This document shows positions 8,104-16,649 of a DNA stretch of 29,248 bases, in pieces; within the stretch, counting starts at the first letter, position 1, and every line of letters begins with the position of its first letter. The notes under the pieces are model-generated. The model made no database searches and was not told the DNA's origin. It saw only the letters and a list, made by a program, of their open reading frames with translations. This DNA comes from Deltaproteobacteria bacterium (GTDB taxonomy: Bacteria; Myxococcota; Myxococcia; Myxococcales; 40CM-4-68-19), in the NCBI GenBank assembly GCA_018266095.1, contig JAFEBC010000100.1, positions 1 through 29,248 of the forward strand, given 5' to 3'. Position numbers and translations under genes: made by a program.

Positions 8104-11100
8104 GAACGGGCACGAGAATTCGAGGTTGTTGGAGCGGCAGGCGTCGCGGCCCGGCATGGCCCAGCCGTTGTTCGCGTTGCCGAGGCCGGCGCTGTCGGTC
8201 TGGATGGCGTAGAGGTTGCCCGCGTGCAGCACGTAGAGCACACCGTTCTTGTCCATCAGCATGTCGAGCGTGGTGCCGCTGTCGAGCGCGGGCAAGCTAG
8301 GACCGCTGGTGATCTGGCTGGCGCCGAGCTGCACGCTGGTCAGGCTCGTGGTCGGTCCGGGCTGCGCGCCATAGACGATGGGCGGCGAACTCGAATCGAT
8401 CAGTAACGGCGCGCGCCCGCTCGCGTAGGTGACCCCGGCGACGTTGCTGCCGTTGTTGGCATCAACTGCTTGGTACGCTTGGCCCCCACCCGTGCTGGAG
8501 AAGAGGAAGTAGCCGAAGGCCTGCACATTGAGTGCTGGGAACGCGCTGCTGACCGCGGAGGTCCAGCGGGACACGAAGGTCGAGCCGCTGAAGCCGACGC
8601 GCGAAGCGGACGAGTTGGCCGTGGTGCCGCCGCAGATGAGCTCATCGGCACCGCTCGCGTCCGCGACCACGGCGAGGTTGCCGCTGCAGAGGTTGGCCGC
8701 CGTGTCCGAGCCCGACAGTGTGGGCGTGCCGGAGGAAACGTTCCACACACGCCAGCGGTCGACCCCAGAGCCACTCGCGCTGACGGCATAGATCCTGCCA
8801 CCTCGACCAAGGAATGGCTGGCCTATGCCACCGGCGGATTGGCTCAAGGCCGTCTGCGTTGGCAGAGGACAACTCGGCGAGGCTGTATCGACGACGATCC
8901 ACTCTTTCCCGCGGGTGCTGCACCCAAGTTGTTGATCGCAGGGGCCGCTGCCGTAGTCTCCCGCAAATGAGGCGATTCCGCCGGAGGTGGTGAGGGCGAC
9001 CCAGGATAGCGCCGTGTCGACCGCGGGGTCGTACGGGTTCACTACACACGACAAACCTGTCGCGGATCCGGACATGCTGAAGGCTTGATACCCGATCGGG
9101 TTGGCCGCCACGATGGTGGGCGTCGACGCGGTGCCTCCGATGGCGATCTGGGTCAGGGCTGGCGAGCTAACGTTGAAGCGCTGCCCACCGATGGTGCTCA
9201 AGTTCGCGCGGTCCACGTTCCAGCCCATGAGGCCGACCGACGGCGCGAAACCGACGAGGGTGGTCCCGAGCGCGAGCTGTGTCACGTTGGGCGCGGCGGC
9301 CTTCCATATCTTGTGCGTGTAGTTAAGCAACGTCGGGAAGGTCGCGCAGTTCTTGTTTGCCAACGAGCCGTCTGGCTTCTTGGCGCTGTCGCATACGGTG
9401 GTAGTCAGCGTCAACGGCCCGTCGTTCGCCGCGGCGAACTTGGTGATGCTAGCGAAGTTCACGGTGGCCACCAGGCTGTAGTCGCAACCACCCGCCTGCG
9501 TGACCGCCCACGAAGTGCTGGGTCCACCCGTGATGAACGAACTTATCCCTGCTTGGCTCACTCCGGTGCAGTCGGTGGCGGTGAAGGTAAACGCGGTTCC
9601 GTTGTCCCAGGGCGTAAAGTGTGCGCCGTCGTGTCCCCACGCGAGGGGGCCAGAGGAAGTGGGGTAGGCAACGTTCCCGTTCGAAGTGTGTGGCGGTGCG
9701 TCGTCGATGGTCCGCGTGACGTTGACGCTCTCGCTCAGGCCTACGTTGCTCGTGAAGGCGATGGTGAAGCCGTACGCGCCCTCGGCGCCGACCGGGCCAC
9801 AGAGCGTGGGCAGGTTGAAGGTGAAGGATGTCGTTGATGACGACGCCGGGGCCTGCGTCGCGCTACACCCGCTCGGCGGCGACGGGTTGTTGAGCACGAC
9901 CGACGCGAGGCCGGTCGTGGGCAAGCTGGCGATGCTGGCGGTGACGGGCAAGGAGTACCCGTCCGCGGCAGAACCGCGCGCGTAGACTGTCGAATCGACA
10001 GACGCGCTAGTCGAGATCTGCGTGCTGCTCGCCATGGTGTCATCGAAATGCAGCGTGTACGACAAGTTACTGGCTGAGGTGTTGCCAGCTTGATCATACG
10101 CCTTGAACGACAGCGCATAGTTGGCGTTGGTCCCGCTGGGGCGCGCTGCGTCGTAGTGACAGCTCCAGACGCCGCTCGACGGGCCGGTGCAGTTGGCCGA
10201 GGCGTCAATGCTGAGTACGCCTGCGGCCCCGGGCGCGGTGACCTCGAACTTGGAGAGGTACCGCTCAGTGATCGAGAAGTTCACGCGCACGGCAGGCGCC
10301 GCGCCTGGCGCGAAGTGCGATGCTCCTTTGAACCAAGCAGTGCTGTTCGAATCGATCCCGTCCGGCACGCTCCCGAGCGTGGCGGCCCCGCTGAAGACCG
10401 GGGCCTTGTTGTCGAGCTGCACCGCAACTGTCGTCGTGGTGGCGTTGCCTACACCGTCGACGACGTAAATGGTCAGCGGGTAAGCATTGTCCTCGATGGC
10501 GGCCGTCGAAGGCAGCGTGACGTTTGTAAACGCCCAGAGACCCGAGTTCCGTGTGCCACTCAACCGGTTGCCCGACGTGTTCGCGGGTGAGCAACCGGCG
10601 CAGGCAATCGCCGCACTCGCGACACCAGAGCCGGTATCGACAATGTTAGCAGTAGGTGTGCGCGTGAGGTTCCCGAGGCCCTCGCCGTGCCAAGTGGTGA
10701 AATACGGGTTGTTGGCGTCAGCGGCAGCCGATGGCGCCGAATTGTCCATGAAGATCTCTGTTCGCGAGTCGGTGCCGAGGTTGCCCCGGCCGTCCCTTGC
10801 GCCAAGGGTGCACGGGTAGAGCCCATCACCGTCATCTGGCGTAAGCGTAGCTGTATAAGGAGATCCCGCGCCAGTAATCTGAGCGGCAGTGGCCCCAGAG
10901 CACCCGAACGAGACATCGGCTGGCGCAACAGGGGTACCCTGCAACGGGTCAACGGCGAGAGTGAAGGCGAGCGGCGGGAAACCCTTGAAGTAAGAGATCC
11001 CGCCAGAGGAGTAGTTGGGAACATTCTGCAATGTCCAGGAAACATCAGGAGGTTTGTTGTCGACCAGGACCGTGCTGGTGGTGACGGTACCGTTACCGAC

Positions 11101-12450
11101 GTAGTCGTGGCCCGACACGGTGAAGGCTACCGGCCCCTCGTAGTTCGGCGCAGCTAAATCGGCGGCCGGGAATGTGACCGAATCGCCCGTAAACGAGTAG
11201 GAATGACCGGCCATCACGAGCGAGAGCGTTGACGTGCTCGCTCCAGCGCCCGAGCCATCATCGATCGTCGCCTGGACGGTGGCGTCCGCCACGAAGTCGG
11301 AGGGGCCCAGCACGACGATCACCGGCGGCTGCGCGTCCACGAACAGGTCCCACCCGCCGTTGTGCGCGGGCGTCGCCACGTTGCCGGCCTTGTCGGTCGC
11401 GGTGACGTCGAAGGGCACCGGACCCAGCTCACCGTCCGCGAGCACGAGCGTGGAGTCGATGTCGAAGTGCACGCCGCCGTCCGTGGCGTCGTTGGGCACC
11501 GGGGTGGTGCCGCCGTCGAAGTTGCGCACGAGCAGCGAGACAGAGGCGAGGCCGCTGACGCTGTCGCTGGCGGTGCCGTCGATGGCGATGGTGGCGCCGC
11601 GCGGATACCAGGGCCCGCCGCCCCAGGTGACGTCGAGCTGCGGCGGGGTCTCGTCGACCGTGAGGTTGTGCAGGTCCAGCGCGGCCGTCGCGCCGCCCAC
11701 GATCAGCGAGACCTGGAGCTGCGCAGCGCCGTCGAACTGCGGGCCCGAGAGCGTGAGCGTGCCCGCGTAGCCGAGGGCGCCCGCGTTGGGTGCGTCGACC
11801 TCCGTGGTGCCGAGGACGGTGGTGTCGACCGCGTTGATGAGCGTCACCACGACCTTGTCGGGGAGCGTGGCGGACGACGCCGAGATGACGAACGGGATCT
11901 GCTTGCCGACGACCGCCCCCGCGGCCGGCGATTGGATGATGACGGAGGCGGTGCACCCGGCGCCCACGCAGCCGCCCGCGTCGGGGCCCGCGTCGACACC
12001 TGCGTCCGCGCCCGCGTCTGCCCCTGCGTCGCTGCCGGCGTCCGTCCCGGCGTCGCTGCCCGCGTCCGTTCCCGCGTCGCTGCCCGCGTCGCTTCCGGCA
12101 TCGCTGCCTGCGTCCGTTCCGGCGTCGCTGCCCGCGTCGGTCCCCGCGTCGTGCGTGCCCGCGTCTGTCCCAGCGTCGGAGCCCGCGTCGGTCCCAGCGT
12201 CGGAGCCCGCGTCGGTCCCAGCGTCGGAGCCCGCGTCAGTCCCGGCGTCGGAGCCCGCGTCGGCCCCGGCGCCCGCGTCGAAGCCTGGCAGGTTCGAGTT
12301 CTTGATGCACAGGCCCTCCGCGCACGTCTCGTCCGCCTTGCACTCGCTGTTCGAGCTGCAGGTGGACCCGGCGACGAACGTGGGACTGCAAGCAGAGACG
12401 ACGACGGCGCACGCGAACGCGCCAAGCCAACACGACGAGCGGACGATCAT
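8101..12450 (-). CDS. Very large surface lipoprotein: Asp-Ala-Gly repeat stalk, Ig-like repeats, PQQ-like end
   Basis: A 1449-residue predicted lipoprotein and first gene of the operon. MIVRSSCWLGAFACAVVV precedes the lipobox VSAC (Cys 21). A short Cys knot follows (CSSNSECKADETCAEGLC). Next is a stalk of about 102 residues with period four, DAGS/DAGT. About seven to eight Ig-like beta-sandwich repeats follow, with recurring VDxxPP and DxxGN strands (about 170-1020). The C-terminal third reads like beta-propeller blades and ends in WAMPGRDAC with a second Cys near the stop, as in the paralogue at 1137-4757. ATG 12450 is chosen because the signal peptide starts there; a TTG at 12477 in the same frame is possible. 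The stalk probably spaces the folded region away from the membrane. Ligand and role are unknown. Confidence 0.85.
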   Translation of the reverse strand: MIVRSSCWLGAFACAVVVSACSPTFVAGSTCSSNSECKADETCAEGLCIKNSNLPGFDAGAGADAGSDAGTDAGSDAGTDAGSDAGTDAGSDAGTDAGTHDAGTDAGSDAGTDAGSDAGSDAGSDAGTDAGSDAGTDAGSDAGADAGADAGVDAGPDAGGCVGAGCTASVIIQSPAAGAVVGKQIPFVISASSATLPDKVVVTLINAVDTTVLGTTEVDAPNAGALGYAGTLTLSGPQFDGAAQLQVSLIVGGATAALDLHNLTVDETPPQLDVTWGGGPWYPRGATIAIDGTASDSVSGLASVSLLVRNFDGGTTPVPNDATDGGVHFDIDSTLVLADGELGPVPFDVTATDKAGNVATPAHNGGWDLFVDAQPPVIVVLGPSDFVADATVQATIDDGSGAGASTSTLSLVMAGHSYSFTGDSVTFPAADLAAPNYEGPVAFTVSGHDYVGNGTVTTSTVLVDNKPPDVSWTLQNVPNYSSGGISYFKGFPPLAFTLAVDPLQGTPVAPADVSFGCSGATAAQITGAGSPYTATLTPDDGDGLYPCTLGARDGRGNLGTDSRTEIFMDNSAPSAAADANNPYFTTWHGEGLGNLTRTPTANIVDTGSGVASAAIACAGCSPANTSGNRLSGTRNSGLWAFTNVTLPSTAAIEDNAYPLTIYVVDGVGNATTTTVAVQLDNKAPVFSGAATLGSVPDGIDSNSTAWFKGASHFAPGAAPAVRVNFSITERYLSKFEVTAPGAAGVLSIDASANCTGPSSGVWSCHYDAARPSGTNANYALSFKAYDQAGNTSASNLSYTLHFDDTMASSTQISTSASVDSTVYARGSAADGYSLPVTASIASLPTTGLASVVLNNPSPPSGCSATQAPASSSTTSFTFNLPTLCGPVGAEGAYGFTIAFTSNVGLSESVNVTRTIDDAPPHTSNGNVAYPTSSGPLAWGHDGAHFTPWDNGTAFTFTATDCTGVSQAGISSFITGGPSTSWAVTQAGGCDYSLVATVNFASITKFAAANDGPLTLTTTVCDSAKKPDGSLANKNCATFPTLLNYTHKIWKAAAPNVTQLALGTTLVGFAPSVGLMGWNVDRANLSTIGGQRFNVSSPALTQIAIGGTASTPTIVAANPIGYQAFSMSGSATGLSCVVNPYDPAVDTALSWVALTTSGGIASFAGDYGSGPCDQQLGCSTRGKEWIVVDTASPSCPLPTQTALSQSAGGIGQPFLGRGGRIYAVSASGSGVDRWRVWNVSSGTPTLSGSDTAANLCSGNLAVVADASGADELICGGTTANSSASRVGFSGSTFVSRWTSAVSSAFPALNVQAFGYFLFSSTGGGQAYQAVDANNGSNVAGVTYASGRAPLLIDSSSPPIVYGAQPGPTTSLTSVQLGASQITSGPSLPALDSGTTLDMLMDKNGVLYVLHAGNLYAIQTDSAGLGNANNGWAMPGRDACRSNNLEFSCPF
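11974..12279 (-). repeat. 12-bp tandem coding repeat (Asp-Ala-Gly-Ser/Thr stalk)
   Basis: A 306-base in-frame array of about 25 units of 12 bases encodes the tetrapeptide DAGx, where x is mostly Ser or Thr alternating and becomes Ala, Val and Pro at the distal end. One extra His codon (THDAG) breaks the period near the middle. Between about 12176 and 12260 the units are near-identical in pairs, giving a 24-base higher-order repeat. This suggests recent slippage expansion, always in multiples of three so the frame is kept. Confidence 0.9.
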
Positions 12451-12488
12451 GCGCGAAACCCCCGACCCCGGAACCAAGGAACCTCAAG

Positions 12489-12528
12489 CAACCACAAATG
12501 ACAGGTTTGAACCTATCTCGCGTGGTTG
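12489..12528. promoter_or_regulatory. 40-bp nested dyad upstream of the envelope operon (candidate operator)
   Basis: Outer arms CAACCAC (12489-12495) and GTGGTTG (12522-12528), and inner arms AGGTT (12503-12507) and AACCT (12510-12514), share exactly the same centre (12508.5). They are separated on each side by seven bases. The dyad lies 38 bases ahead of the start at 12450. The AACC/GGTT core occurs seven times between 12457 and 12527. This looks like a binding site for a dimeric or tetrameric regulator. No convincing -35/-10 pair was found in the gap 12451-12744, which otherwise contains only the hairpin at 12665-12695. Confidence 0.5.
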
Positions 12529-12664
12529 TCGAAATTCTAGATGCACACAAGCCCACATGCGCGCCGAATCGCGTACGTGAACCCCGGTTCCAGCCGCGTC
12601 GCCCTTTGCTTGCGCGACGCCCGCGCTGAAGGTCGGCCTGACGCGAGCGAGACTCACGAACGTT

Positions 12665-12695
12665 CGAAGCGGCCACAGGCATCGTGGCCGCTTCG
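12665..12695 (-). terminator. Hairpin after the S41 protease gene
   Basis: A perfect 12-bp stem, CGAAGCGGCCAC with GTGGCCGCTTCG, encloses a 7-base loop. It lies about 50 bases beyond the stop of the protease gene and ahead of the next operon on the same strand. There is no clear T-run after it on the minus strand, so it is either a weak intrinsic terminator or an RNA-stabilising stem. Confidence 0.55.
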
Positions 12696-12744
12696 GAGAC
12701 TGCCCCTTCGTCGGATGCGCGGGTGTGCGCCCGCGAATCGTTGG

Positions 12745-15700
12745 CTACCGGCTCGCGCTCTTGGCCGCCAGCGCCGGCACCTTGCGGTGGATGACGACCG
12801 TGCGCTGCGCCTGCAGGTCGTCGTCCTCGCGCGCGATGAGGAACACCGTGTTGTTGCCCGGCTTCAGGGGCAGCTCCGCGGTGAAGTCGATCTGCTGCGG
12901 CCCCTGCACGCTCTGCAGCTCGCCGCGGCCGGTGGCCGTCTTGAAGAACACCTTGCGGTACTCGTTCTCGTGCTGCACGAAGATCTGCAGGTCGCGCATG
13001 CCGCTCGGATCGCCGGCGATGCCCGAGAGCGTGAACTTGTCGGTGTCCACCGCGGGCCCGCCCTTGGAGAGGTCGAGCGAGGTCAGCTTCACGAACGGCG
13101 GCTCGCGCTGCGTCTGCCACGCGACGCCCTTGAAGGCCGCGCTGGGACGCGACTTGCCGGCGTCGACGCTCGCGGTGGTGGGGAGGAAGCCCAAGCGGCC
13201 CTTGGCCCACTCGACCTTGGTGAACTCGCCGTAGCGGCCCTTCGCCGCCAGCACGGTGCCCTTCTTGACCGACGCCAGCTTGCCGCCGCCCGCGTCGGGG
13301 ATGGCCAGCACGAGCGTGTCGGTCGTGACCTTCACCGCGGAGGCCGAGGGCGCAGACACCGGCGCCGTGGGCGAGACCGGCAGCAGGATCTTCTCCTTGG
13401 TGCCCTCCCACAGCTCGCGGTCGCCGATCTCCAGCCGCACCGGCAGGGGCGTGTCGCCGCCCACGTCGGTCTTCTTCATCTCGATGAGGAACGTCGCCGT
13501 CTTGGTCTCGCCCGGCTTGATGGGCCCGAGCTTGGTGCGGCCCTTCTTCACGTTCAGGCGGTCCTCGGCCAGGTTCTTGAGGCTCACGTAGGCGTCATAG
13601 GCCTGGCCTGCGCCGGTGTTCTTCACGTCCACCGTGAGCTCGGTGAGCTCGCCCTTGCGCAGCATGCCGTCACCCTGCCCGCCCTGCTGCAGCGCCTGCA
13701 CGCTCCACGCGAACGCCGGCCGCGGCAGCTCGGCGATGTCGGTCTCGCCGTGCGTGTCGTCGAAGGCGCTGCCCGAATCGTCCTCCCACTTGACCGTGAT
13801 GTCGTCGCGGCGCGAGGGCGTGTACTTGGGGATCTTCACCGGCACCGTCCAGGTGCGCTTCTCGCCGGGCGCCAGCTTGCCGAAGACGAACTCGCGGCGG
13901 TCGAGCGCGGTGTTCACGTCGTTCTTGTCGCCCTTGGTGTAGCCGCGCAGACGGTACAGCGTGGTGGAGCCCGTGTTCTGCGCCGTCACCGAGAGCTGCA
14001 TCGTGTCGCCCGCGGTGGCGCGCGCGGCCTTGACCTCCGCGGACAGCTTGGCCTTGCCTCCAGCCGCCGACGCCTGCGCATCGGCCGGCGCCGCCGACCA
14101 ATCGAGGCCCATCGCCTCCAGCGCCTTCTTCACCTTCTCGGCCTCGGCGGCGCGCTTCTCGGCGACGTAGGGCCGCATCTGCTGGAGCTGCTCGAGGCGG
14201 TCGGTCGAGGTGGCGCGCCCGAGCAGGTCGCGGGCGAACTCGATCTGGTAATCCACGGTCACGCCGTCGTCGTCGTTGAGCTCGTCGTCGAGGTCGTCGT
14301 CCGGCTGCTGGCCGTTCTCGATGGCCTCGCGGTTCTTCTTCTCCTTGGCCGTCTCCTCGCGCAGGAAGCGCAGCGTCTCCGCGGGCTTCGAGATGGCCCG
14401 CGCGCGCGACTCCTTGGCCGCCTCTTCGTCGCGTACGAAGGCGTTGAAGAAGTGCTTCTCGTAGTCCGCCTCGCGGAACGTCTTGGGCGGCGCGAACAGG
14501 TCGATGCGGTCCTTGATGATGCGCGCGGGCACGAGCTCGATGTCGGGCGTGATGCCGACCTCCTGGATGCTCATGTCGCCCGGCGTGAGGTACTGCGCGA
14601 TGGTCAGCTTGAGCGCGGCCTCCTCGCCCGTGTCCTTGTCCTTGAAGTTGTCGTAGAGGAGCTGCACCGAGCCCTTGCCGAAGCTCTGGCGGCCGATGAT
14701 GAGGGCGCGGTTCCTGTTCTTGAGCGCGCCCGCGACGATCTCGCTGGCCGACGCCGAGTCGCTGCTGATGAGCACCGCCAGCGGGAAGTCCTTCTCACCG
14801 CCGTCGTTGCGCGCGAGCTTCTCCTCGCGGACGGTGTTGTTCATGCCGACCGTGGTGACGATCGTGCCGTCTTCCAAGAACGTGTCGCTCACCTGGATGG
14901 CCTGCTCGAGGAGGCCGCCCGGGTTGCCGCGCAGGTCCATCACGAGGCCCTTGAGCTGACCGCCCGGCGCCGCCGCCTTCATGGCGCGGATGGCCGCTTG
15001 CATGTCGCGCGTGGTGGTGCCCGAGAAGCTCGCGAGCCGCACGTAGCCGATGCCGTTGTCGAGGAGCTTGCTCGTCACCGTCTCGTACGTGACCAGCTTG
15101 CGCACGAGGTCGAGCTTCTTCATCTCCGAGCCCTTGTGCGTGACGTAGATGGTGACCTTGGTGTCCGGCTTGCCGCGCATGCGGTCCACGGCCTCCTGCA
15201 GGTCCATCGAGACGGTGCTGTCGTTGTCAATCTGCGTGATCACGTCGCCGCGCTTCACGCCCGCCCGCGCGGCCGGCGTGTTCTTGAGCACCTTCATCAC
15301 CGTGAGGCGATCCTCGCGCATCGAGATGACGAACCCGAGGCCGCCGAACTCGCCGCGCGTCTGGACCTTCATCTCCTTGTACTGGTCGGGCTTGAGCAGC
15401 CACGAGTGCGGGTCGAGCGTCGAGAGCATGCCGTTCACGGCCGCGAACTCGATGTCGCGCTGGTCCTGCTGCGTGACCAGGTTGTCGCGCACGAAGGTGA
15501 AGACCTCGCGCATCTTGAGCGGGATCTGCCAGATGGAGTCGATGTCGGAGTAGTCGAACTCCTTCTGCGCGCCGCCCACGGTCACGAGCACCTTGCCGTC
15601 GGCGATCTTCGCGGGGGCGCGGCCTGCGCAGGCGGCCGGATTGGCGGCGGCGGTGCCGGGCTCCTTGGCCTTCGGATCCTCACAGGGCGGGTTGCCGGCC

Positions 15701-15981
15701 TCGACCATCACCTCGGCGACCTGCTTCTCGACGGCCTCGAGCGAGGCGACGAACATCTCCTTCGGGTTGATGCGCGCCGGGTCGACGTAGTTGTCCTTGA
15801 TGTGGACGATGGCGCGCCGGAAGTTCTCCAGCGAGGCGAGGTCGTAGGTCGACTTCTTCTCGTCCTTCGCGGGCTCGACGGCCGCCTGTGCGTCGCGGGC
15901 CAGCCGCAGATCGCCACCGAGCGGAATCAAGAGCGAGAGAAGAAGTCCGAGAGGCAACGACAGACGGCGGTGCGCGCGCAT
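12745..15981 (-). CDS. PDZ/S41 C-terminal processing peptidase with adhesion-type C-terminal domains
   Basis: A 1078-residue exported serine protease. A signal peptide (about 1-33, ending DAQA) is followed by a helical N-domain with INPKEMFVASLEAVEKQV. The PDZ domain spans about 212-280 (GLGFVISMREDRLTVMKV; ARAGVKRGDVI). The S41 core spans about 305-490 (LVMDLRGNPGGLL, then SASASEIVAGAL and GRQSFGKGSVQ). By comparison with E. coli Prc the catalytic Ser is near residue 411 and the Lys near 436, both present. A charged helical stretch near 515-600 is followed by CARDB-like beta domains (VDVKNTGAGQAYDAYVSL) and a small SH3-like fold (VKKGTVLAAKGRYGEFTKVEW). Tail-specific proteases of this family usually have 400-700 residues, so this one has a long extra C-terminus. 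ATG 15981 fits the signal peptide. The protein probably cleaves exported substrates in the periplasm. Confidence 0.93.
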   Translation of the reverse strand: MRAHRRLSLPLGLLLSLLIPLGGDLRLARDAQAAVEPAKDEKKSTYDLASLENFRRAIVHIKDNYVDPARINPKEMFVASLEAVEKQVAEVMVEAGNPPCEDPKAKEPGTAAANPAACAGRAPAKIADGKVLVTVGGAQKEFDYSDIDSIWQIPLKMREVFTFVRDNLVTQQDQRDIEFAAVNGMLSTLDPHSWLLKPDQYKEMKVQTRGEFGGLGFVISMREDRLTVMKVLKNTPAARAGVKRGDVITQIDNDSTVSMDLQEAVDRMRGKPDTKVTIYVTHKGSEMKKLDLVRKLVTYETVTSKLLDNGIGYVRLASFSGTTTRDMQAAIRAMKAAAPGGQLKGLVMDLRGNPGGLLEQAIQVSDTFLEDGTIVTTVGMNNTVREEKLARNDGGEKDFPLAVLISSDSASASEIVAGALKNRNRALIIGRQSFGKGSVQLLYDNFKDKDTGEEAALKLTIAQYLTPGDMSIQEVGITPDIELVPARIIKDRIDLFAPPKTFREADYEKHFFNAFVRDEEAAKESRARAISKPAETLRFLREETAKEKKNREAIENGQQPDDDLDDELNDDDGVTVDYQIEFARDLLGRATSTDRLEQLQQMRPYVAEKRAAEAEKVKKALEAMGLDWSAAPADAQASAAGGKAKLSAEVKAARATAGDTMQLSVTAQNTGSTTLYRLRGYTKGDKNDVNTALDRREFVFGKLAPGEKRTWTVPVKIPKYTPSRRDDITVKWEDDSGSAFDDTHGETDIAELPRPAFAWSVQALQQGGQGDGMLRKGELTELTVDVKNTGAGQAYDAYVSLKNLAEDRLNVKKGRTKLGPIKPGETKTATFLIEMKKTDVGGDTPLPVRLEIGDRELWEGTKEKILLPVSPTAPVSAPSASAVKVTTDTLVLAIPDAGGGKLASVKKGTVLAAKGRYGEFTKVEWAKGRLGFLPTTASVDAGKSRPSAAFKGVAWQTQREPPFVKLTSLDLSKGGPAVDTDKFTLSGIAGDPSGMRDLQIFVQHENEYRKVFFKTATGRGELQSVQGPQQIDFTAELPLKPGNNTVFLIAREDDDLQAQRTVVIHRKVPALAAKSASR

Positions 15982-16041
15982 GCGGGCTCGTTTCAGAAGG
16001 GTTGCCTCGTGCCAACAGCGCTCGAAGCGAAGGACTTCCCG

Positions 16042-16070
16042 AGTGTAGCGAGTGGGGGGTGTGGCGCCAA
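16042..16070 (-). promoter_or_regulatory. Sigma70-like promoter for the S41 protease gene
   Basis: Reading the minus strand, TTGGCG (16070-16065) is followed after exactly 17 bases by TACACT (16047-16042). This would start transcription near 16035, giving a leader of about 55 bases before ATG 15981. The match to the -35/-10 consensus is good for such a GC-rich genome. Confidence 0.55.
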
Positions 16071-16150
16071 GGAGCAATGCTTCGGGGCGCCAGGAGCGGC
16101 GGAGGGTCCCTTGAACGCCAATTGTTTCAATGGCTTGGATGCCGAGGTGG

Positions 16151-16463
16151 CTAGAAGCGCGCCCTCAGGAACAGGCGCAGGGACAGGGGGACCGCGGCGG
16201 CGTCGCCGTACGCCCCACCAAGCTCGGCCCCCGCGGTGCGAGGTGACCCCGACATCGACCGCCCCGCCGCCTGCCGCACCGAGGGAGTACGAGCGGTCGC
16301 CGCCGCAGAAGTAGCAAGTGCCGTGCGCGCCGGTGAGCTGCAGGGTCACGTCGACCGCGCCGGCAGGGAGCGTGAGCGGGCGTGTGACGGGCGAGACCGG
16401 TTCCTAGGCGTGAGCGGCGCTCGCCGCGAGAGCGAACAAGAACAGCAGTTTCGCGAGGTTCAT
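16151..16463 (-). pseudogene. Remnant of an outer-membrane beta-barrel-type protein gene
   Basis: ATG 16463 begins a perfect signal peptide, MNLAKLLFLFALAASAAHA, immediately followed by an in-frame TAG (16406-16404) that a single C-to-T change would create from CAG (Gln). After the stop the frame continues as EPVSPVTRPLTLPAG and AVDVTLQLTG, wording typical of the N-terminus of small myxobacterial outer-membrane proteins, and then GAVDVGVTS. Near 16236-16239 one extra base shifts the frame. In the next frame the gene ends as AELGGAYGDAA and LSLRLFLRARF with TAG 16153-16151, a typical barrel-closing last strand ending in Phe. Only about 103 codons remain, much shorter than such barrels need, so an internal deletion is likely as well. 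Family placement is inference from these short motifs. Confidence 0.65.
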
Positions 16464-16649
16464 GTGGCGAAGCCCCCCAAGGCCGTCCGCTGTCCACTAT
16501 TCCCTCACAGCGAGCCGGCACCAAGCTGGCGCCCGAAGGCAAGGGTTTGGCGCCTCGGGTCAACGCAGGCGCGCGACCGGATCGGCATCGTGACGGTATG
16601 CTCGCGGCCCTCCGTCGTCGGATCTGCTTCACCCACGAGGTGCTGTCTG

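Noticed and set aside
11974..12279. CRISPR-like array
   Set aside because: The period is 12 bases with no spacers, and the repeat is in frame and codes for a DAGx stalk.
12541..16314. Very long plus-strand open frame (over 1200 codons) opposite the S41 protease
   Set aside because: It is the mirror of a GC-biased gene: Arg/Leu/Val/His-rich composition with no domain, while the minus strand has an intact protease.
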